Below, piece after piece: positions 53,283-62,828 of a stretch of DNA of 64,000 nucleotides. Position 1 is the first letter of the stretch. Each line of letters starts with the position of its first letter. Made by a program: the position numbers and the translations under genes. Source of the stretch: Streptomyces tsukubensis (lineage in GTDB: Bacteria; Actinomycetota; Actinomycetes; Streptomycetales; Streptomycetaceae); NCBI RefSeq assembly GCF_003932715.1, contig NZ_CP020700.1, positions 2,998,501-3,062,500 of the forward strand, read 5' to 3'. Below the pieces are notes generated by a model. That model was not told where the DNA came from. It searched no databases and saw nothing but the letters and a program-made list of their open reading frames with translations.

Positions 53283-53894
53283 ATGACGACCACCGACGCG
53301 ACGACCGGCACCAACGCCCCCTGGCTGATCGTGGGTCTCGGCAACCCCGGCCCCGGCTATGCCGCCAACCGCCACAACGTGGGCTTCATGGTCGCCGATC
53401 TGCTCGCCGACCGGATCGGCGGCTCCTTCAAGCGCGGCCAGAAGGCCCAGGCCCAGATCGTCGAAGGCCGGCTCGGCAGCCCCGGGCCCGGCAGCCGCCG
53501 GGTGGTGCTGGCGAAGCCGATGTCGTACATGAACCTGTCCGGCGGCCCGGTCACCGCACTCCGGGACTTCTACAAGATCCCGGTGGCGAACATCGTCGCC
53601 GTCCACGACGAGCTGGACATCGACTACGGCGTCCTGCGGCTGAAGATCGGCGGCGGGGACAACGGCCACAACGGCCTGAAGTCGATCACCAAGTCGCTGG
53701 GCCCCGAATACCACCGGGTGCGGTTCGGCATCGGCCGCCCCCCGGGCCGGATGCCGGTCGCCGACTTCGTTCTGAAGGACTTCTCGGGCGCCGAGCGCAA
53801 GGAGCTGGACTACTTCGTCGACCGGGCGGCCGACGCGGTGGAAGCCCTGGTCATCGAGGGTCTGGAGCGGGCGCAGAGCACGTACAACTCCTGA
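53283..53894 (+). CDS. pth: Peptidyl-tRNA hydrolase
   Basis: A 203-residue Pth that releases peptides from peptidyl-tRNAs after ribosome drop-off. Hallmarks are [20 protein letters not shown] with the catalytic His, [35 protein letters not shown] and [10 protein letters not shown], including the conserved Asp and Asn. ATG at 53283 is the start; the upstream extension is GC-rich noise. It forms the classical rplY-pth pair. Confidence 0.96.
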   Translation: MTTTDATTGTNAPWLIVGLGNPGPGYAANRHNVGFMVADLLADRIGGSFKRGQKAQAQIVEGRLGSPGPGSRRVVLAKPMSYMNLSGGPVTALRDFYKIPVANIVAVHDELDIDYGVLRLKIGGGDNGHNGLKSITKSLGPEYHRVRFGIGRPPGRMPVADFVLKDFSGAERKELDYFVDRAADAVEALVIEGLERAQSTYNS

Positions 53895-53970
53895 CGGATC
53901 GTCAGAGCAGGGGGGTCCGCCGGGGACGACGGTTGACGCGGTGTGCCCCCATGGCCAAAGATCCGGGCTC

Positions 53971-54435
53971 ATGCCGTCCGTGAACCGCGCGCTCCTGGGT
54001 GCCCTCCGAGCCGCCATGGGAGCCGTCGCCGTGCTGCTGCTGGTGGCCGGATTCCGGGCCTCCTGGGACTCCGCCCAGCATGTCGTCCTGGCCAAGGGCC
54101 GTGAGCACGGCACCCTGACCGTCGCCGACTGCGGCGAGGACACCTGTACGGGCCCCTATGCCCCGAAGGCCCCCGCACCGGCCAGGACCGGGCTGACCAT
54201 CGAGAAGTCGATCGCGGTCGAGAAGGGCGCGGTGCTGAAGGTGGTCCTCAAGCCCGGTACGAAGGAACTCGTCCGCACCGGCCCGGCGGGCGCCCTCCAC
54301 GCCTGGCTCCCGTTCGCGGGCGCGCTGCTCCTCGCGTCGATCGTCATCGCGGGCGGTTTGGCACTCCCCCGGGTGGCCGCGGCGACGGCCGCGACGGGGG
54401 CGGCGATCGCCGTGGCGACGTTCACTCTGCTGTAG
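53971..54435 (+). CDS. Small membrane protein with extracytoplasmic loop
   Basis: A 154-residue protein with an N-terminal transmembrane segment (ALRAAMGAVAVLLLVAGFRA), an extracytoplasmic stretch (~35-105) with a Cys pair (ADCGEDTCTG), and two C-terminal hydrophobic segments (AWLPFAGALLLASIVIAGGL and VAAATAATGAAIAVATFTLL). No family is recognised. It occupies the position after pth seen in other streptomycetes. Start choice between ATG 53971 and a GTG 30 nt earlier is open. Its last codons overlap by 14 bp the end of the convergent Uma2 gene. Confidence 0.65.
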   Translation: MPSVNRALLGALRAAMGAVAVLLLVAGFRASWDSAQHVVLAKGREHGTLTVADCGEDTCTGPYAPKAPAPARTGLTIEKSIAVEKGAVLKVVLKPGTKELVRTGPAGALHAWLPFAGALLLASIVIAGGLALPRVAAATAATGAAIAVATFTLL

Positions 54436-55021
54436 GGCGGACCGGGGGGAGCGGAATCTCCAGGTCGATCGCAATCTCGTAAGGGACATCCAGTTTGAGC
54501 CGGTCGCGGTGCATTCCCGCGTGCACATAGCTCCTGGTGGTTTGATCCAGCTCGAATACATGGACCACCGGCTGCTCGTTCCCCGTCTGCTCCACCCGCC
54601 AGAAGTGCGGAATGCCGGCGGCAGCGTACTTGTGCGGCTTGGTGTCCCGGTCCCTCGACATCGACTCGGGTGAGACCACCTCGATCGCAAGAACGACGTC
54701 CGAAGCCTGGAAGCGCGATTGATTCATGGCCGTCAGAGCCTCGGCCCGGATCACAGAAACATCGGGCTCCGGTCCGTTGCGCCGGTCGATGATCACGGTC
54801 ATCTCCCTGACGATCCAAAGATGCTCCGGCAGCGTGAGCTGGAGCCCGTTCTCCAAAAGCTTGATCACCGCATAGTGGAAGTAACGCTGCGGACTCACCA
54901 GAACCAGACTCCCGTCGATCAACTCCGTATGCGGCGGGAGGCCGGGCAGCGTCAGCAGATCATCCACGGTGTATCCGTCCAGGGGCGGCACAGGCCAGTG
55001 CTGCACGGGCTCAGCAGTCAT
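54422..55021 (-). CDS. Uma2 family endonuclease-like protein
   Basis: A 199-residue PD-(D/E)xK-fold protein of the Uma2 (DUF820) family. It shows TVDDLLTLPGLPPHTELIDG, then GPEPDVSVIRAE with the catalytic Asp, DVVLAIEVVSPESMSRDRDT with Glu, and PHKYAAAGIPHFWRV with Lys. The family is abundant in cyanobacteria and actinobacteria; the biological role is unclear, and many members may not cut DNA. ATG at 55021 has GGGAGGA upstream. The base composition is somewhat less GC-rich than its neighbours, suggesting transfer. Confidence 0.88.
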   Translation of the reverse strand: MTAEPVQHWPVPPLDGYTVDDLLTLPGLPPHTELIDGSLVLVSPQRYFHYAVIKLLENGLQLTLPEHLWIVREMTVIIDRRNGPEPDVSVIRAEALTAMNQSRFQASDVVLAIEVVSPESMSRDRDTKPHKYAAAGIPHFWRVEQTGNEQPVVHVFELDQTTRSYVHAGMHRDRLKLDVPYEIAIDLEIPLPPVRPTAE

Positions 55022-55073
55022 CGTTCCTCCCATGGACGGGATCATGGCCTACCCCGTCCACGGTAGCCGGACA

Positions 55074-55113
55074 CTTCCGGCTCCGTCCCCCCATCGGGTG
55101 GCGGAGCCGGAAG
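55074..55113 (-). terminator. Terminator of ppc
   Basis: A perfect 12-bp stem (55074-55085 with 55102-55113) lies 32 nt past the ppc stop codon. Confidence 0.78.
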
Positions 55114-55144
55114 CGTCTTGACGGACCGTGGCCGGAGGCCGGTG

Positions 55145-57886
55145 TCAGCCGGTGTTGCGGAGGCCCGCGGCGACGCCGTTGACCGTCAGCAGCAGGGCGC
55201 GGGCGAGCAGCGGATCGGGGTCTTCGCCGCGGGCCGCGGCCTCGCGCTGGCGGGCGAGGAGGGAGACCTGGAGGTACGAGATCGGGTCCAGGTAGGCGTC
55301 GCGGATGGCGAAGGTCTGCTGGAGCACCGGGTGGGAGTCGAGGAGCCGCTCACCGCCGGTGATCCGGAGCACCTCGCGGACGGTCAGCTCGTGCTCGGCC
55401 TCGATGTCCCCGAAGACGTGCTTCAGCTCCTCGGGGACCAGGGTGTCGACGTAGTGGCGGGCGATCCGCAGGTCCGTCTTGGCGAGCGTCATCTCGACGT
55501 TGCCGAGGAAGTTGCGGAAGAAGTGCCACTTCTCGTACATCTCCTCCAGCACGGTGTCCAGACCGGCCTCGCGGAGCGCCTTGAGGCCCGAGCCGACTCC
55601 GTACCAGCCGGGGACGATCTGCCGGGACTGGGTCCAGCCGAAGACCCACGGGATGGCCCGCAGCCCGTCGAGCCCGGCCCCCGAGTCGGGGCGGCGGGAG
55701 GGGCGGGAGCCCAGGTGGAGGTCGGCGAGCTGGTCGACCGGGGTGGAGGCGAAGAAGTACGCGGGCAGGTCCGGGTCCTCGACGAGGCTGCGGTACGCCG
55801 CGTGGGCCGCGTCCGACACGGTGTCCATCGCCGCGTCCCAGCGGGCCAGGGACTCCACCGACTGGCGGGGGGCGGTGTGCAGCGCGGACGCCTGGAGGGT
55901 GGCGGCGACCGTCAGCTCCAGGTTCTCCCGGGCCAGCGACGGGATCAGGTACTTGTCGGAGATGACCTCGCCCTGCTCGGTCACCTTGATCTCGCCGTCC
56001 AGCGTGCCCCACGGCTGGGCGAGGATCGCGTCGGCGGTGGGGCCGCCGCCGCGGCCGACGGTGCCGCCGCGGCCGTGGAAGAGCCGGAGCCGTACCCCGT
56101 GCCGGTGGGCGACGTCGCGCAGCCGGCGCTGGGCCCGGTGGATCTCCCACTGGGAGGTGGTGATGCCGCCGAACTTCGACGAGTCGGAGTAGCCGAGCAT
56201 GACCTCCTGCACATCGCCGCGGAGCGAGACCAGCCGGCGGTAGGAGGGGTCGGACAGCATCTCGTCGAGGATGACGTCGGCGGCGCGCAGCTCGTCCGTG
56301 GTCTCCAGCAGCGGCACGATGCCGATCTTCGCCCAGCCGCCGTGCAGGTCGAGCAGTCCGGCCTCGCGGGCCAGGACGGCGGCGGCGAAGACGTCGTCCG
56401 CGCCCTGGCACATGGAGATGATGTACGACTCGATGACCTCGGGCCCGAAGCGTTCGAACGCCTCGCGCACGGTGTGGAAGACCCCGAGCGTCTTCTGCCC
56501 CGCGGCGTCCAGCGGTGCCGGGGTGGGTGCCAGCGGGCGGCGCGAGCGCAGCTCCTTGGCGAGCAGCTTCTGCCGGTAGTCGCGCGGCATGTCCGCGTAC
56601 CGCCAGGACTCCTCGCCGAGCCGGTCGAAGAGCTGGCCGAGGGCGTGGTGGTGGGCGTCGGCGTGCTCGCGGACGTCCATGGTGGCGAGCTGGAGCCCGA
56701 AGGCGGCCAGGGTGCGGATGGTGCGGTCCATCCGGCCGTCGGCGAAGAGCCCGCCGCGGTGGGCGCGGAGCGACGTCTGGATGAGGGTGAGATCGGCCAG
56801 CAGGCCCGCGGTGCCGAGGTAGTCGCGGCCGGGCTCGTGGGCGGTGCCCTTGGCGAGTCTGGTACGGGTGTTCTCCAGCTTCTGCTGGATGCAGGTGGCC
56901 TTGAGGCGGTACGGCTCCTCGGCGTTGAGCCGCTTGTAGCGGGGGCTGATCTCCGGCAGCAGCTCCAGATCGGTGTCCAGCGACGCGAGGAGTTCGTCGG
57001 TGGCCCCGGCGTAGCGGATGGAGTTGGAGAGCAGCCCGCGCAGCGAGTCGACGAGCGCGAGGGCGTCGGTGATGCCGTGCTCGTGCTGGAGGATCAGGAC
57101 GTCACGGGTGACGGCGGGGGTGACGTTCGGGTTGCCGTCGCGGTCACCGCCGATCCAGGTGCCGAAGGTCAGCGGCCGGGTGCCGGCGGGCAGCTCGACG
57201 CCGACCCGCTCCAGTTCGGCGGCGAGGTCCTCCAGGACGTCCCCGACGGCGTTCGCGTGGAGTTCGTCGAGGTAGTAGATGGCGTTGCGGGCCTCGTCGG
57301 CGGGCTCGGGCCGGACCACCCGCAGTTCGTCGGTCTGCCAGACGAGGTCGATGTTCTCGGCGAGCCGCAGATCGCAGCGGCGCCGCTCGGCGGGCCCGCC
57401 GGACCCGGCCCCGTCGGCCTCCAGCAGCTGGGCGATCCGCCGGAGCTTGTTGAGCACCGAGCGCCGGGCGGCCTCGGTGGGGTGCGCGGTGAAGACGGGC
57501 CGGACGTTGAGGTTGCGGACGGTGGCCGCCAGATGGTCGGGGTCGGCGTCCTTGAGCCGGTCGGCGGTACGGGCCAGCAGCCCGCCCTCGGCGGCGCGCC
57601 GCTCGCGCATCTCCCGGCCGCGGTGCACCTGTTCGGTGACGTTGGCGAGGTGGAAGTAGGTGGAGAAGGCGCGGACCAGCTTGCCGGCGGTCGGCAGGTC
57701 GATATCGCCCAGGAGTGCTGCGGCCGCTTCCCCGTCGCTGCGGGTCAGGGCGCGTACGCGCTCGACGAGGTCCAGGAGGTCGGGTCCCTCCTGACGGACG
57801 ATGGTCTCGCCCAGGAGGTCGCCCAGTCGGCGGATGTCGGCCCGGAGTTCTGCGCTGGCCGTGGGTGTCTGGTCGGCACTGCTCAC
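55145..57886 (-). CDS. ppc: Phosphoenolpyruvate carboxylase
   Basis: A 913-residue anaplerotic enzyme making oxaloacetate from PEP and bicarbonate. Signature sites are [13 protein letters not shown] with the catalytic His, [44 protein letters not shown] and [13 protein letters not shown], with the C-terminal NTG expected of the family (residues LRNTG). GTG at 57886 has AAGGAG 8 nt upstream. It is monocistronic with its own terminator. The length is normal. Confidence 0.97.
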   Translation of the reverse strand: MSSADQTPTASAELRADIRRLGDLLGETIVRQEGPDLLDLVERVRALTRSDGEAAAALLGDIDLPTAGKLVRAFSTYFHLANVTEQVHRGREMRERRAAEGGLLARTADRLKDADPDHLAATVRNLNVRPVFTAHPTEAARRSVLNKLRRIAQLLEADGAGSGGPAERRRCDLRLAENIDLVWQTDELRVVRPEPADEARNAIYYLDELHANAVGDVLEDLAAELERVGVELPAGTRPLTFGTWIGGDRDGNPNVTPAVTRDVLILQHEHGITDALALVDSLRGLLSNSIRYAGATDELLASLDTDLELLPEISPRYKRLNAEEPYRLKATCIQQKLENTRTRLAKGTAHEPGRDYLGTAGLLADLTLIQTSLRAHRGGLFADGRMDRTIRTLAAFGLQLATMDVREHADAHHHALGQLFDRLGEESWRYADMPRDYRQKLLAKELRSRRPLAPTPAPLDAAGQKTLGVFHTVREAFERFGPEVIESYIISMCQGADDVFAAAVLAREAGLLDLHGGWAKIGIVPLLETTDELRAADVILDEMLSDPSYRRLVSLRGDVQEVMLGYSDSSKFGGITTSQWEIHRAQRRLRDVAHRHGVRLRLFHGRGGTVGRGGGPTADAILAQPWGTLDGEIKVTEQGEVISDKYLIPSLARENLELTVAATLQASALHTAPRQSVESLARWDAAMDTVSDAAHAAYRSLVEDPDLPAYFFASTPVDQLADLHLGSRPSRRPDSGAGLDGLRAIPWVFGWTQSRQIVPGWYGVGSGLKALREAGLDTVLEEMYEKWHFFRNFLGNVEMTLAKTDLRIARHYVDTLVPEELKHVFGDIEAEHELTVREVLRITGGERLLDSHPVLQQTFAIRDAYLDPISYLQVSLLARQREAAARGEDPDPLLARALLLTVNGVAAGLRNTG

Positions 57887-58004
57887 AGGTGCTGCTCCTT
57901 GCGGTGTTTGAGCACGTCTGGAGGGGTTCTGGAGTCGGCGGACCGCGCTGTCCGGCAGCTCCCAGGATAGGTGTCCGCCGCCCCGGTGCCGCTAGGAGGG
58001 GCTC

Positions 58005-58032
58005 TTGCCCCCGGGCCGTGCGCTGCCATACT
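58005..58032 (+). promoter_or_regulatory. Candidate promoter of the desaturase operon
   Basis: TTGCCC (58005-58010), a 16-nt spacer and CATACT (58027-58032) give a start site near 58039, inside the operator repeats. Confidence 0.5.
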
Positions 58033-58061
58033 TACGTCGCCGTAGGTTACGCAGCCGTAGC
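58032..58061 (+). promoter_or_regulatory. Tandem TetR-type operators of the desaturase operon
   Basis: Two adjacent 15-nt direct repeats, TTACGTCGCCGTAGG and TTACGCAGCCGTAGC, each contain the palindrome TACG-N4-CGTA. They overlap the predicted -10 and start site, the position expected for a repressor. The obvious ligand-responsive protein is the TetR regulator encoded two genes downstream. Confidence 0.7.
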
Positions 58062-58125
58062 TCGACCGGACGACGGCTCGACCGCGGACACACCGCTCAC
58101 TCCTTCACCCCCCAGGGGACCCTTC

Positions 58126-59181
58126 ATGACGACTAGCCCCGACCTGCTCGACGACGTCCCGGGCCCGGGCACCCCACCGGACGAGGAGCCCGGCGACGGC
58201 TCCGCCGCGGGGAGCGCCCCCGGCGGGGAGTCCGGCGCTCTGCCCTCCGCGACGCTGGGCGGTGACGAGAAGCGGACCCTCGAACAGATCGCCCTGATGC
58301 TCTTCATCGCCGTCCCCTTCCTGGCGCTGATCGCGGCGGTGCCGCTGGCCTGGGGCTGGGGGGTCAGCTGGCTGGACCTCGGGCTGCTGGTGTCGATGTA
58401 CTTCATCGCCTGCCACGGCATCACCGTCGGCTACCACCGCTATTTCACCCACGGCTCCTTCAAGGCGAAGCGGCCGCTGCGGATCGCGCTCGCCGTCGCG
58501 GGTTCGCTGGCCGTGGAGGGTCCGGTGGTCCGCTGGGTCGCCGACCACCGCAAGCACCACAAGTTCTCGGACGCCGAGGGCGACCCGCACTCCCCGTGGC
58601 GGTACGGCGAGACCGTGCCCGCGCTGATGAAGGGCCTGTGGTGGGCCCATATCGGCTGGATGTTCGACGAGGAGCAGACCTCGCAGCACAAGTACGCCCC
58701 GGATCTCATCAAGGATCCGGCGATCCGCCGCGTCTCCCGCCACTTCGTCTTCTACACGCTGCTCTCCCTCTCCTTCCCGGCCGTGGTCGGCGGTCTGGTG
58801 ACCTGGTCCTGGTGGGGTGCCTTCACCGGTTTCTTCTGGGGGTCGCTGGTCCGGGTCGCGCTGCTGCACCATGTCACCTGGTCCATCAACTCCATCTGCC
58901 ACGCGGCCGGGAAGCGGCCGTTCCGATCACGTGATCGGTCGGGCAATGTGTGGTGGCTGGCGGTGCTGTCGTGCGGCGAGTCCTGGCACAACCTGCACCA
59001 CGCGGATCAGACGTCGGCCCGCCACGGAGTGCTGCGCGGCCAGGTCGATTCCAGTGCGCGGGTGATCCGCTGGTTCGAACAGCTCGGCTGGGCGTACGAC
59101 GTCCGCTGGCCCAGTGACGACCGGATCGCCGCCCGGCGGGCGACGTCCCCCGGGAACGCCGAGGCCGTCGACACGGCATGA
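58126..59181 (+). CDS. Acyl-CoA desaturase (stearoyl-CoA 9-desaturase type)
   Basis: A 351-residue integral membrane di-iron enzyme. Three His boxes are clear: YHRYFTH, DHRKHHKFSD and WHNLHHAD. Transmembrane segments precede and follow the second box (LMLFIAVPFLALIAAVPLAW, FVFYTLLSLSFPAVVGGLVT). It introduces a double bond in acyl chains, adjusting membrane fluidity. An acidic Gly/Pro-rich N-terminus (~1-45) precedes the core. ATG at 58126 has GGGGA upstream. It overlaps the TetR gene by 4 bp. Confidence 0.93.
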   Translation: MTTSPDLLDDVPGPGTPPDEEPGDGSAAGSAPGGESGALPSATLGGDEKRTLEQIALMLFIAVPFLALIAAVPLAWGWGVSWLDLGLLVSMYFIACHGITVGYHRYFTHGSFKAKRPLRIALAVAGSLAVEGPVVRWVADHRKHHKFSDAEGDPHSPWRYGETVPALMKGLWWAHIGWMFDEEQTSQHKYAPDLIKDPAIRRVSRHFVFYTLLSLSFPAVVGGLVTWSWWGAFTGFFWGSLVRVALLHHVTWSINSICHAAGKRPFRSRDRSGNVWWLAVLSCGESWHNLHHADQTSARHGVLRGQVDSSARVIRWFEQLGWAYDVRWPSDDRIAARRATSPGNAEAVDTA

Positions 59182-59912
59182 TGGACGACGTGGCGACCGA
59201 AGGCAGCAGTACCCATACCCAGATAGACGCAGCGAACGCGGCGGGCCCGGCGACTGCGGCGGGCGCCGCGAAGAGCCGGCCCTCGGCGCGGCGCGGGCGC
59301 CGGGTGCGGATGACCGGCGCCGAGCGCCGCGAGCAGTTGCTGGACATCGGTCGCACGCTCTTCGCCGAGAAGGGTTTCGAGGGCACGTCGGTGGAGGAGA
59401 TCGCCGCGAACGCGGGGGTGTCCAAGCCGGTGGTGTACGAGCACTTCGGCGGCAAGGAGGGCCTGTACGCGGTGGTGGTCGACCGCGAGATGCGCCAGCT
59501 CCTCGACATGGTGACGGGCGCGCTGACCGCCGGGCATCCGCGGGAGCTGCTGGAGCAGGCGGCCTTCGCACTCCTCGACTACATCGAGACGTACACGGAC
59601 GGTTTCCGGATCCTGGTCCGGGACTCGCCGGTCGCCCAGTCGACGGGCACCTTCGCCTCGCTGATCAGCGATATCGCCACGCAGGTCGAGGACATCCTGG
59701 GTCTGGAGTTCAAGCATCGCGGCTTCGATCCGAAGCTGGCGCCGCTCTACGCCCAGGCGCTGGTGGGGATGGTCGCCCTGACGGGTCAGTGGTGGGTGGA
59801 CGCCCGGCGGCCCGAGAAGGCCGAGGTGGCGGCGCATCTGGTGAATCTGGCCTGGCACGGTCTCGACGGTCTGGAGCAGAAGCCCCGGCTGATGGGCCAC
59901 CGCAAGAGCTGA
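59178..59912 (+). CDS. TetR family regulator of the desaturase operon
   Basis: A 244-residue repressor. A ~45-residue Ala-rich N-terminal extension precedes the HTH (~48-95: RREQLLDIGRTLFAEKGFEG, TSVEEIAANAGVSKPVVYEH). The all-helical C-terminal ligand domain probably senses acyl-CoA. ATG at 59178 overlaps the desaturase stop codon; later starts are possible. It most likely autoregulates the operon through the TACG-N4-CGTA repeats at 58032-58061. The next gene lies 240 bp downstream and converges on it. Confidence 0.9.
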   Translation: MMDDVATEGSSTHTQIDAANAAGPATAAGAAKSRPSARRGRRVRMTGAERREQLLDIGRTLFAEKGFEGTSVEEIAANAGVSKPVVYEHFGGKEGLYAVVVDREMRQLLDMVTGALTAGHPRELLEQAAFALLDYIETYTDGFRILVRDSPVAQSTGTFASLISDIATQVEDILGLEFKHRGFDPKLAPLYAQALVGMVALTGQWWVDARRPEKAEVAAHLVNLAWHGLDGLEQKPRLMGHRKS

Positions 59913-60153
59913 GAGGGGCGGCGGGCCCTGCATGAGGCCGGCGTGGCGATCCCGTACCGCCCGGCCGGTCCCGCCCGGCCCTGTAGGGCGGTCGCGGGGG
60001 GGGCTCGGCCGGTCCGCCCCGGCGCCGGACCGGGCGGAGCAGCGACCGGCGGGCTCCGTCCGGGACGATCGGCCCGGCGGACCGGTCGGTACAGGGTCCG
60101 TCCGGTCACGGGCCGGTCGGACCACCAACAGGTCAGGGGCGGGTCAGGGGCGG

Positions 60154-60987
60154 TCAGAGCACCGGCTTTGTCGCGACCGCGAAGATCCGGCGGAACGGGA
60201 ACACCGTCCCCCGCGGCCCCGGCGGATACGCCTCCCGCAGCAGATCCCGGTACTGCCCGAGGAAGGCGCCGAGCGCCTCCTCGTCGTCCCCCAGCTCGGT
60301 CAGCACGGGCCGCAGCGTGGTGCCCTTGACCCAGTCCAGGACCGGATCCTCACCGCTCAGAAGCTGGTGGTACGTGGTCTCCCAGACCTCGGCCGCGCAG
60401 TCGAGGCCGGTCAGCCGCTCCAGATAGTCGGCCGGGGCCAGCACATGGGCTGAGCCCCGCCAGTGCTCACCGATCCGGTCCCGCCACTCCGGCCGCCCGC
60501 ACAGGGTGCCCAGCAGGGTATGGCTGGGTGCTCCGTGGTTGCCGGGGACCTGGAAGGCGAAGGTGCCGCCCGGTGTGAGGGCCGCGGTCCAGCGGGCGAA
60601 GGAACCGGCGTGGCCGGGCACCCACTGCAGCGCCGCGTTGGAGACGATGAGGTCGTACGGCCCGTCGGGCGTCCAGTCCACGGCGTCGGCTGCCCGGAAG
60701 TCGAGCCGGCCGCCGCCCGGGGTGGGCCCGGCGTGCTCCTTCTCGGCGAGGGCGAGCATCTCGGGCGAATGGTCGAAGCCGGTGATCTCGGCGGTGGGCC
60801 AGCGGTCGGCCAGCAGCGCGGTGACGTTCCCGGGCCCGCAGCCGAGATCGGCGATCCGGGGCGGCCGGCCTTCGGCCGCCGGGGCGGCCGGATCGGGGAT
60901 CCGGGCGAGCAGGTCGAGGAAGGGGCGCGCCCGGTGACCCGAATGGCGGAGGTACTGGCGGGGGTCCCAGATCGGTGCGGAATTCAC
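60154..60987 (-). CDS. tam: Trans-aconitate 2-methyltransferase
   Basis: A 277-residue class I SAM-dependent methyltransferase. The opening PIWDPRQYLRHSGHRARPFLDLL, the SAM motif IADLGCGPGNVTALLADRWP, and YDLIVSNAALQWVPGH are close to the Tam family pattern. Tam methylates the citric-acid-cycle inhibitor trans-aconitate. GTG at 60987 has GAGGGAG upstream. It is transcribed divergently from a MarR regulator with a perfect palindrome between them, suggesting that regulator controls it. Confidence 0.85.
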   Translation of the reverse strand: MNSAPIWDPRQYLRHSGHRARPFLDLLARIPDPAAPAAEGRPPRIADLGCGPGNVTALLADRWPTAEITGFDHSPEMLALAEKEHAGPTPGGGRLDFRAADAVDWTPDGPYDLIVSNAALQWVPGHAGSFARWTAALTPGGTFAFQVPGNHGAPSHTLLGTLCGRPEWRDRIGEHWRGSAHVLAPADYLERLTGLDCAAEVWETTYHQLLSGEDPVLDWVKGTTLRPVLTELGDDEEALGAFLGQYRDLLREAYPPGPRGTVFPFRRIFAVATKPVL

Positions 60988-61067
60988 GGCGCGGCTCCCT
61001 CACGGCAACGGACGACAGCAGCAGGGCGGGCGTCCCGCCCGTCCCTGCCCCACCATCCACCACATTA

Positions 61068-61085
61068 TCTCTTGACGTCAAGAGA
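61068..61085. promoter_or_regulatory. Perfect 18-bp palindrome, candidate MarR operator
   Basis: TCTCTTGAC-GTCAAGAGA at 61068-61085 is an exact 9+9 inverted repeat. It lies midway in the 131-bp spacer between the divergent tam and marR genes, 33 bp before the marR start, and contains the TTGACG of a possible -35 box. The length and symmetry suit a MarR dimer. Confidence 0.8.
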
Positions 61086-61118
61086 CTTCATATCGAGGGA
61101 CCCTCTACACTGATCGTC

Positions 61119-61616
61119 ATGGAGGACGAGGTCGATCGACTGGTCGCAGCTTGGCGCCGCGAGCGCCCGGACCTCGACGTGGAACCGCTTGAGGTGCTCA
61201 GCCGCGTCTCCAGACTGGCCCGCCATCTGGACCGGGCCCGGCGGCTCGCCTTCTCCGAGCACGATCTGGAGCCGTGGGAGTTCGACGTACTGACGTCGCT
61301 GCGGCGCGCGGGTGCGCCCTATCAGCTCTCGCCGGGACAGCTCCTCACCCAGACCCTGGTGACCTCCGGCACGATGACCAACCGGATCGACAGACTGGCC
61401 AAGAGGGATCTGGTGGAGCGGCTGCCGGACCCATCGGACCGGCGCGGAGTGCTGGTCCGGCTGACCCCCGAGGGGCGCGATCGCGCGGACCGCGCGCTCG
61501 CCGGGCTGCTCGCCCAGGAGCGCGCGATCCTCGCGGAGCTGTCCCGGGCGCAGCGGGCGGAGCTGGCCGCCCTGCTACGCCAGTTGACCGCCCCGTTCGA
61601 CAACATTCCCGGCTAG
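61119..61616 (+). CDS. MarR family transcriptional regulator
   Basis: A 165-residue winged-helix regulator. The HTH and wing are seen in LTQTLVTSGTMTNRIDRLAK, RDLVERLPDPSDRRGVLVRL and TPEGRDRADRALAGLLAQER. ATG at 61119 has no ribosome-binding site nearby but lies 8 nt after a TACACT -10-like box, so the mRNA may be leaderless. It probably represses itself and tam through the palindrome at 61068-61085. Its 3' end overlaps the convergent response regulator gene by 42 bp. Confidence 0.9.
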   Translation: MEDEVDRLVAAWRRERPDLDVEPLEVLSRVSRLARHLDRARRLAFSEHDLEPWEFDVLTSLRRAGAPYQLSPGQLLTQTLVTSGTMTNRIDRLAKRDLVERLPDPSDRRGVLVRLTPEGRDRADRALAGLLAQERAILAELSRAQRAELAALLRQLTAPFDNIPG

Positions 61617-62396
61617 TCCGCCGGAGAGCTTCACCGCCGGATCGGCGGGGCCGACCCCGGCCCGGCGGGCGAGCGCCACGGCTGCGAGGGTGGAGTGCAC
61701 CCCGAGTTTGCCGAGGACGTTCTGCATATGCGTCCGGACGGTGTGCGGGGAGAGGAAGAGGCGCTCGGCGACCGCCTTGCGCCCCAGTCCCGCGACCATG
61801 CACCGCAGCACCTCGCGCTCGCGCGGGGTGAGCGACTCCACCAGCCGTTCGCTCTCGGTGCGGTGCTTGCGCGCGGCGGTCAGCTCCCGCAGGACGCCGG
61901 TGAGCAGCGCCGGCGGCAGATGCGTCTCGTCGCGCAGCACCCCGCGGATCACGGCGAGAAGTCGCTGGAGTGAACAGTCCTTGGCAACCCAGCCGGAGGC
62001 GCCCGCCTGGAGGGCGAGGGCCGCGCGGCGCGGATCGTCCTTCTCCGCGAGGACGACGCAGCGGACCGCGGGCTGGCCGGATCGCACCCCCGCGACCAGG
62101 CTCAGTCCGTCCACAAGACCGTCCAGCGCATCGCCGCCCTCGTCGGGCACGGCGCGCGGGACCGGCGCCCTGGCGCCCGGCCCGGGAGCGACGGCGGCCC
62201 CCAGGTCGGCGTCGACCAGCATCACGTCGAACGGCCGCCCGTCGGCGACCGCGCGCTCCAGACATCGCAACGCGGCAGGCCCGCTGCCCGCGGCGCCGAC
62301 GTCCACATCGGGCTCGGCAGCCATGGCGGCGGCGAGCGACTCGGCGAAGATTCGGTGGTCGTCCACCACCAGGACCCGGATACGGATCACAGACAC
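61575..62396 (-). CDS. Orphan LuxR-type response regulator
   Basis: A 273-residue regulator. The receiver domain (~5-145) has VVDDH, phospho-acceptor Asp62 in VMLVDADLG and Lys139 in VAKD. An insertion of ~35 residues (PGPGARAPVPRAVPDEGGDA) sits after the Asp site, making the receiver longer than usual. The C-terminal LuxR HTH (~185-250) has LTPREREVLRCMVAGLGRKA and LFLSPHTVRTHMQNVLGKLG. No kinase is adjacent. The start is GTG 62396, or GTG 62390 with a better ribosome-binding site. Confidence 0.92.
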   Translation of the reverse strand: MSVIRIRVLVVDDHRIFAESLAAAMAAEPDVDVGAAGSGPAALRCLERAVADGRPFDVMLVDADLGAAVAPGPGARAPVPRAVPDEGGDALDGLVDGLSLVAGVRSGQPAVRCVVLAEKDDPRRAALALQAGASGWVAKDCSLQRLLAVIRGVLRDETHLPPALLTGVLRELTAARKHRTESERLVESLTPREREVLRCMVAGLGRKAVAERLFLSPHTVRTHMQNVLGKLGVHSTLAAVALARRAGVGPADPAVKLSGGLAGNVVERGGQLA

Positions 62397-62828
62397 ACCC
62401 CCTGTGTCGGAGGACGGCTCGGTGCGAACAGAGCGCCCGAGACGGACTGTCAGCCTCGCCCGGCCGTCGCCGTGCTGTGACTGAAATACCCCACCCCGGG
62501 CGTCGTACCCCGCTGTCTCGTCCCCTGATCAACACCGGCCCCCACCGGCGTTGAGCATCAGAGTACGGACGGCGGGCAGAAGCGGAAGCGTATTTGCAGA
62601 ACTGATGACCAGCTCTGGGGAATGAGTTGTACCTCGAAGTTACTCAGGGGTTGGGTGGGAAGGATGGGGAGAACGGTACACGGCGGAGCCCGGTCGGGCA
62701 CGGGGTGACCATCGCAGGGCAAGGGCCCGTCCGTCGAGAACCGGAAGCCGCCCGTTCGGCCGGATCCGGTCCCCGGGCCGGATCCGGGGAGCCCCGCCCG
62801 GCCCGGTGCGGCCGACCGTCCGGGGGTG
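62397..62828. other. Intergenic region between response regulator and galE
   Basis: About 430 bases holding the regulator promoter at the left and the galE trailer at the right. The stretch 62590-62650 is noticeably AT-richer than the surroundings, and could hold a promoter. Short open frames lack ribosome-binding sites. No gene is supported. Confidence 0.45.
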
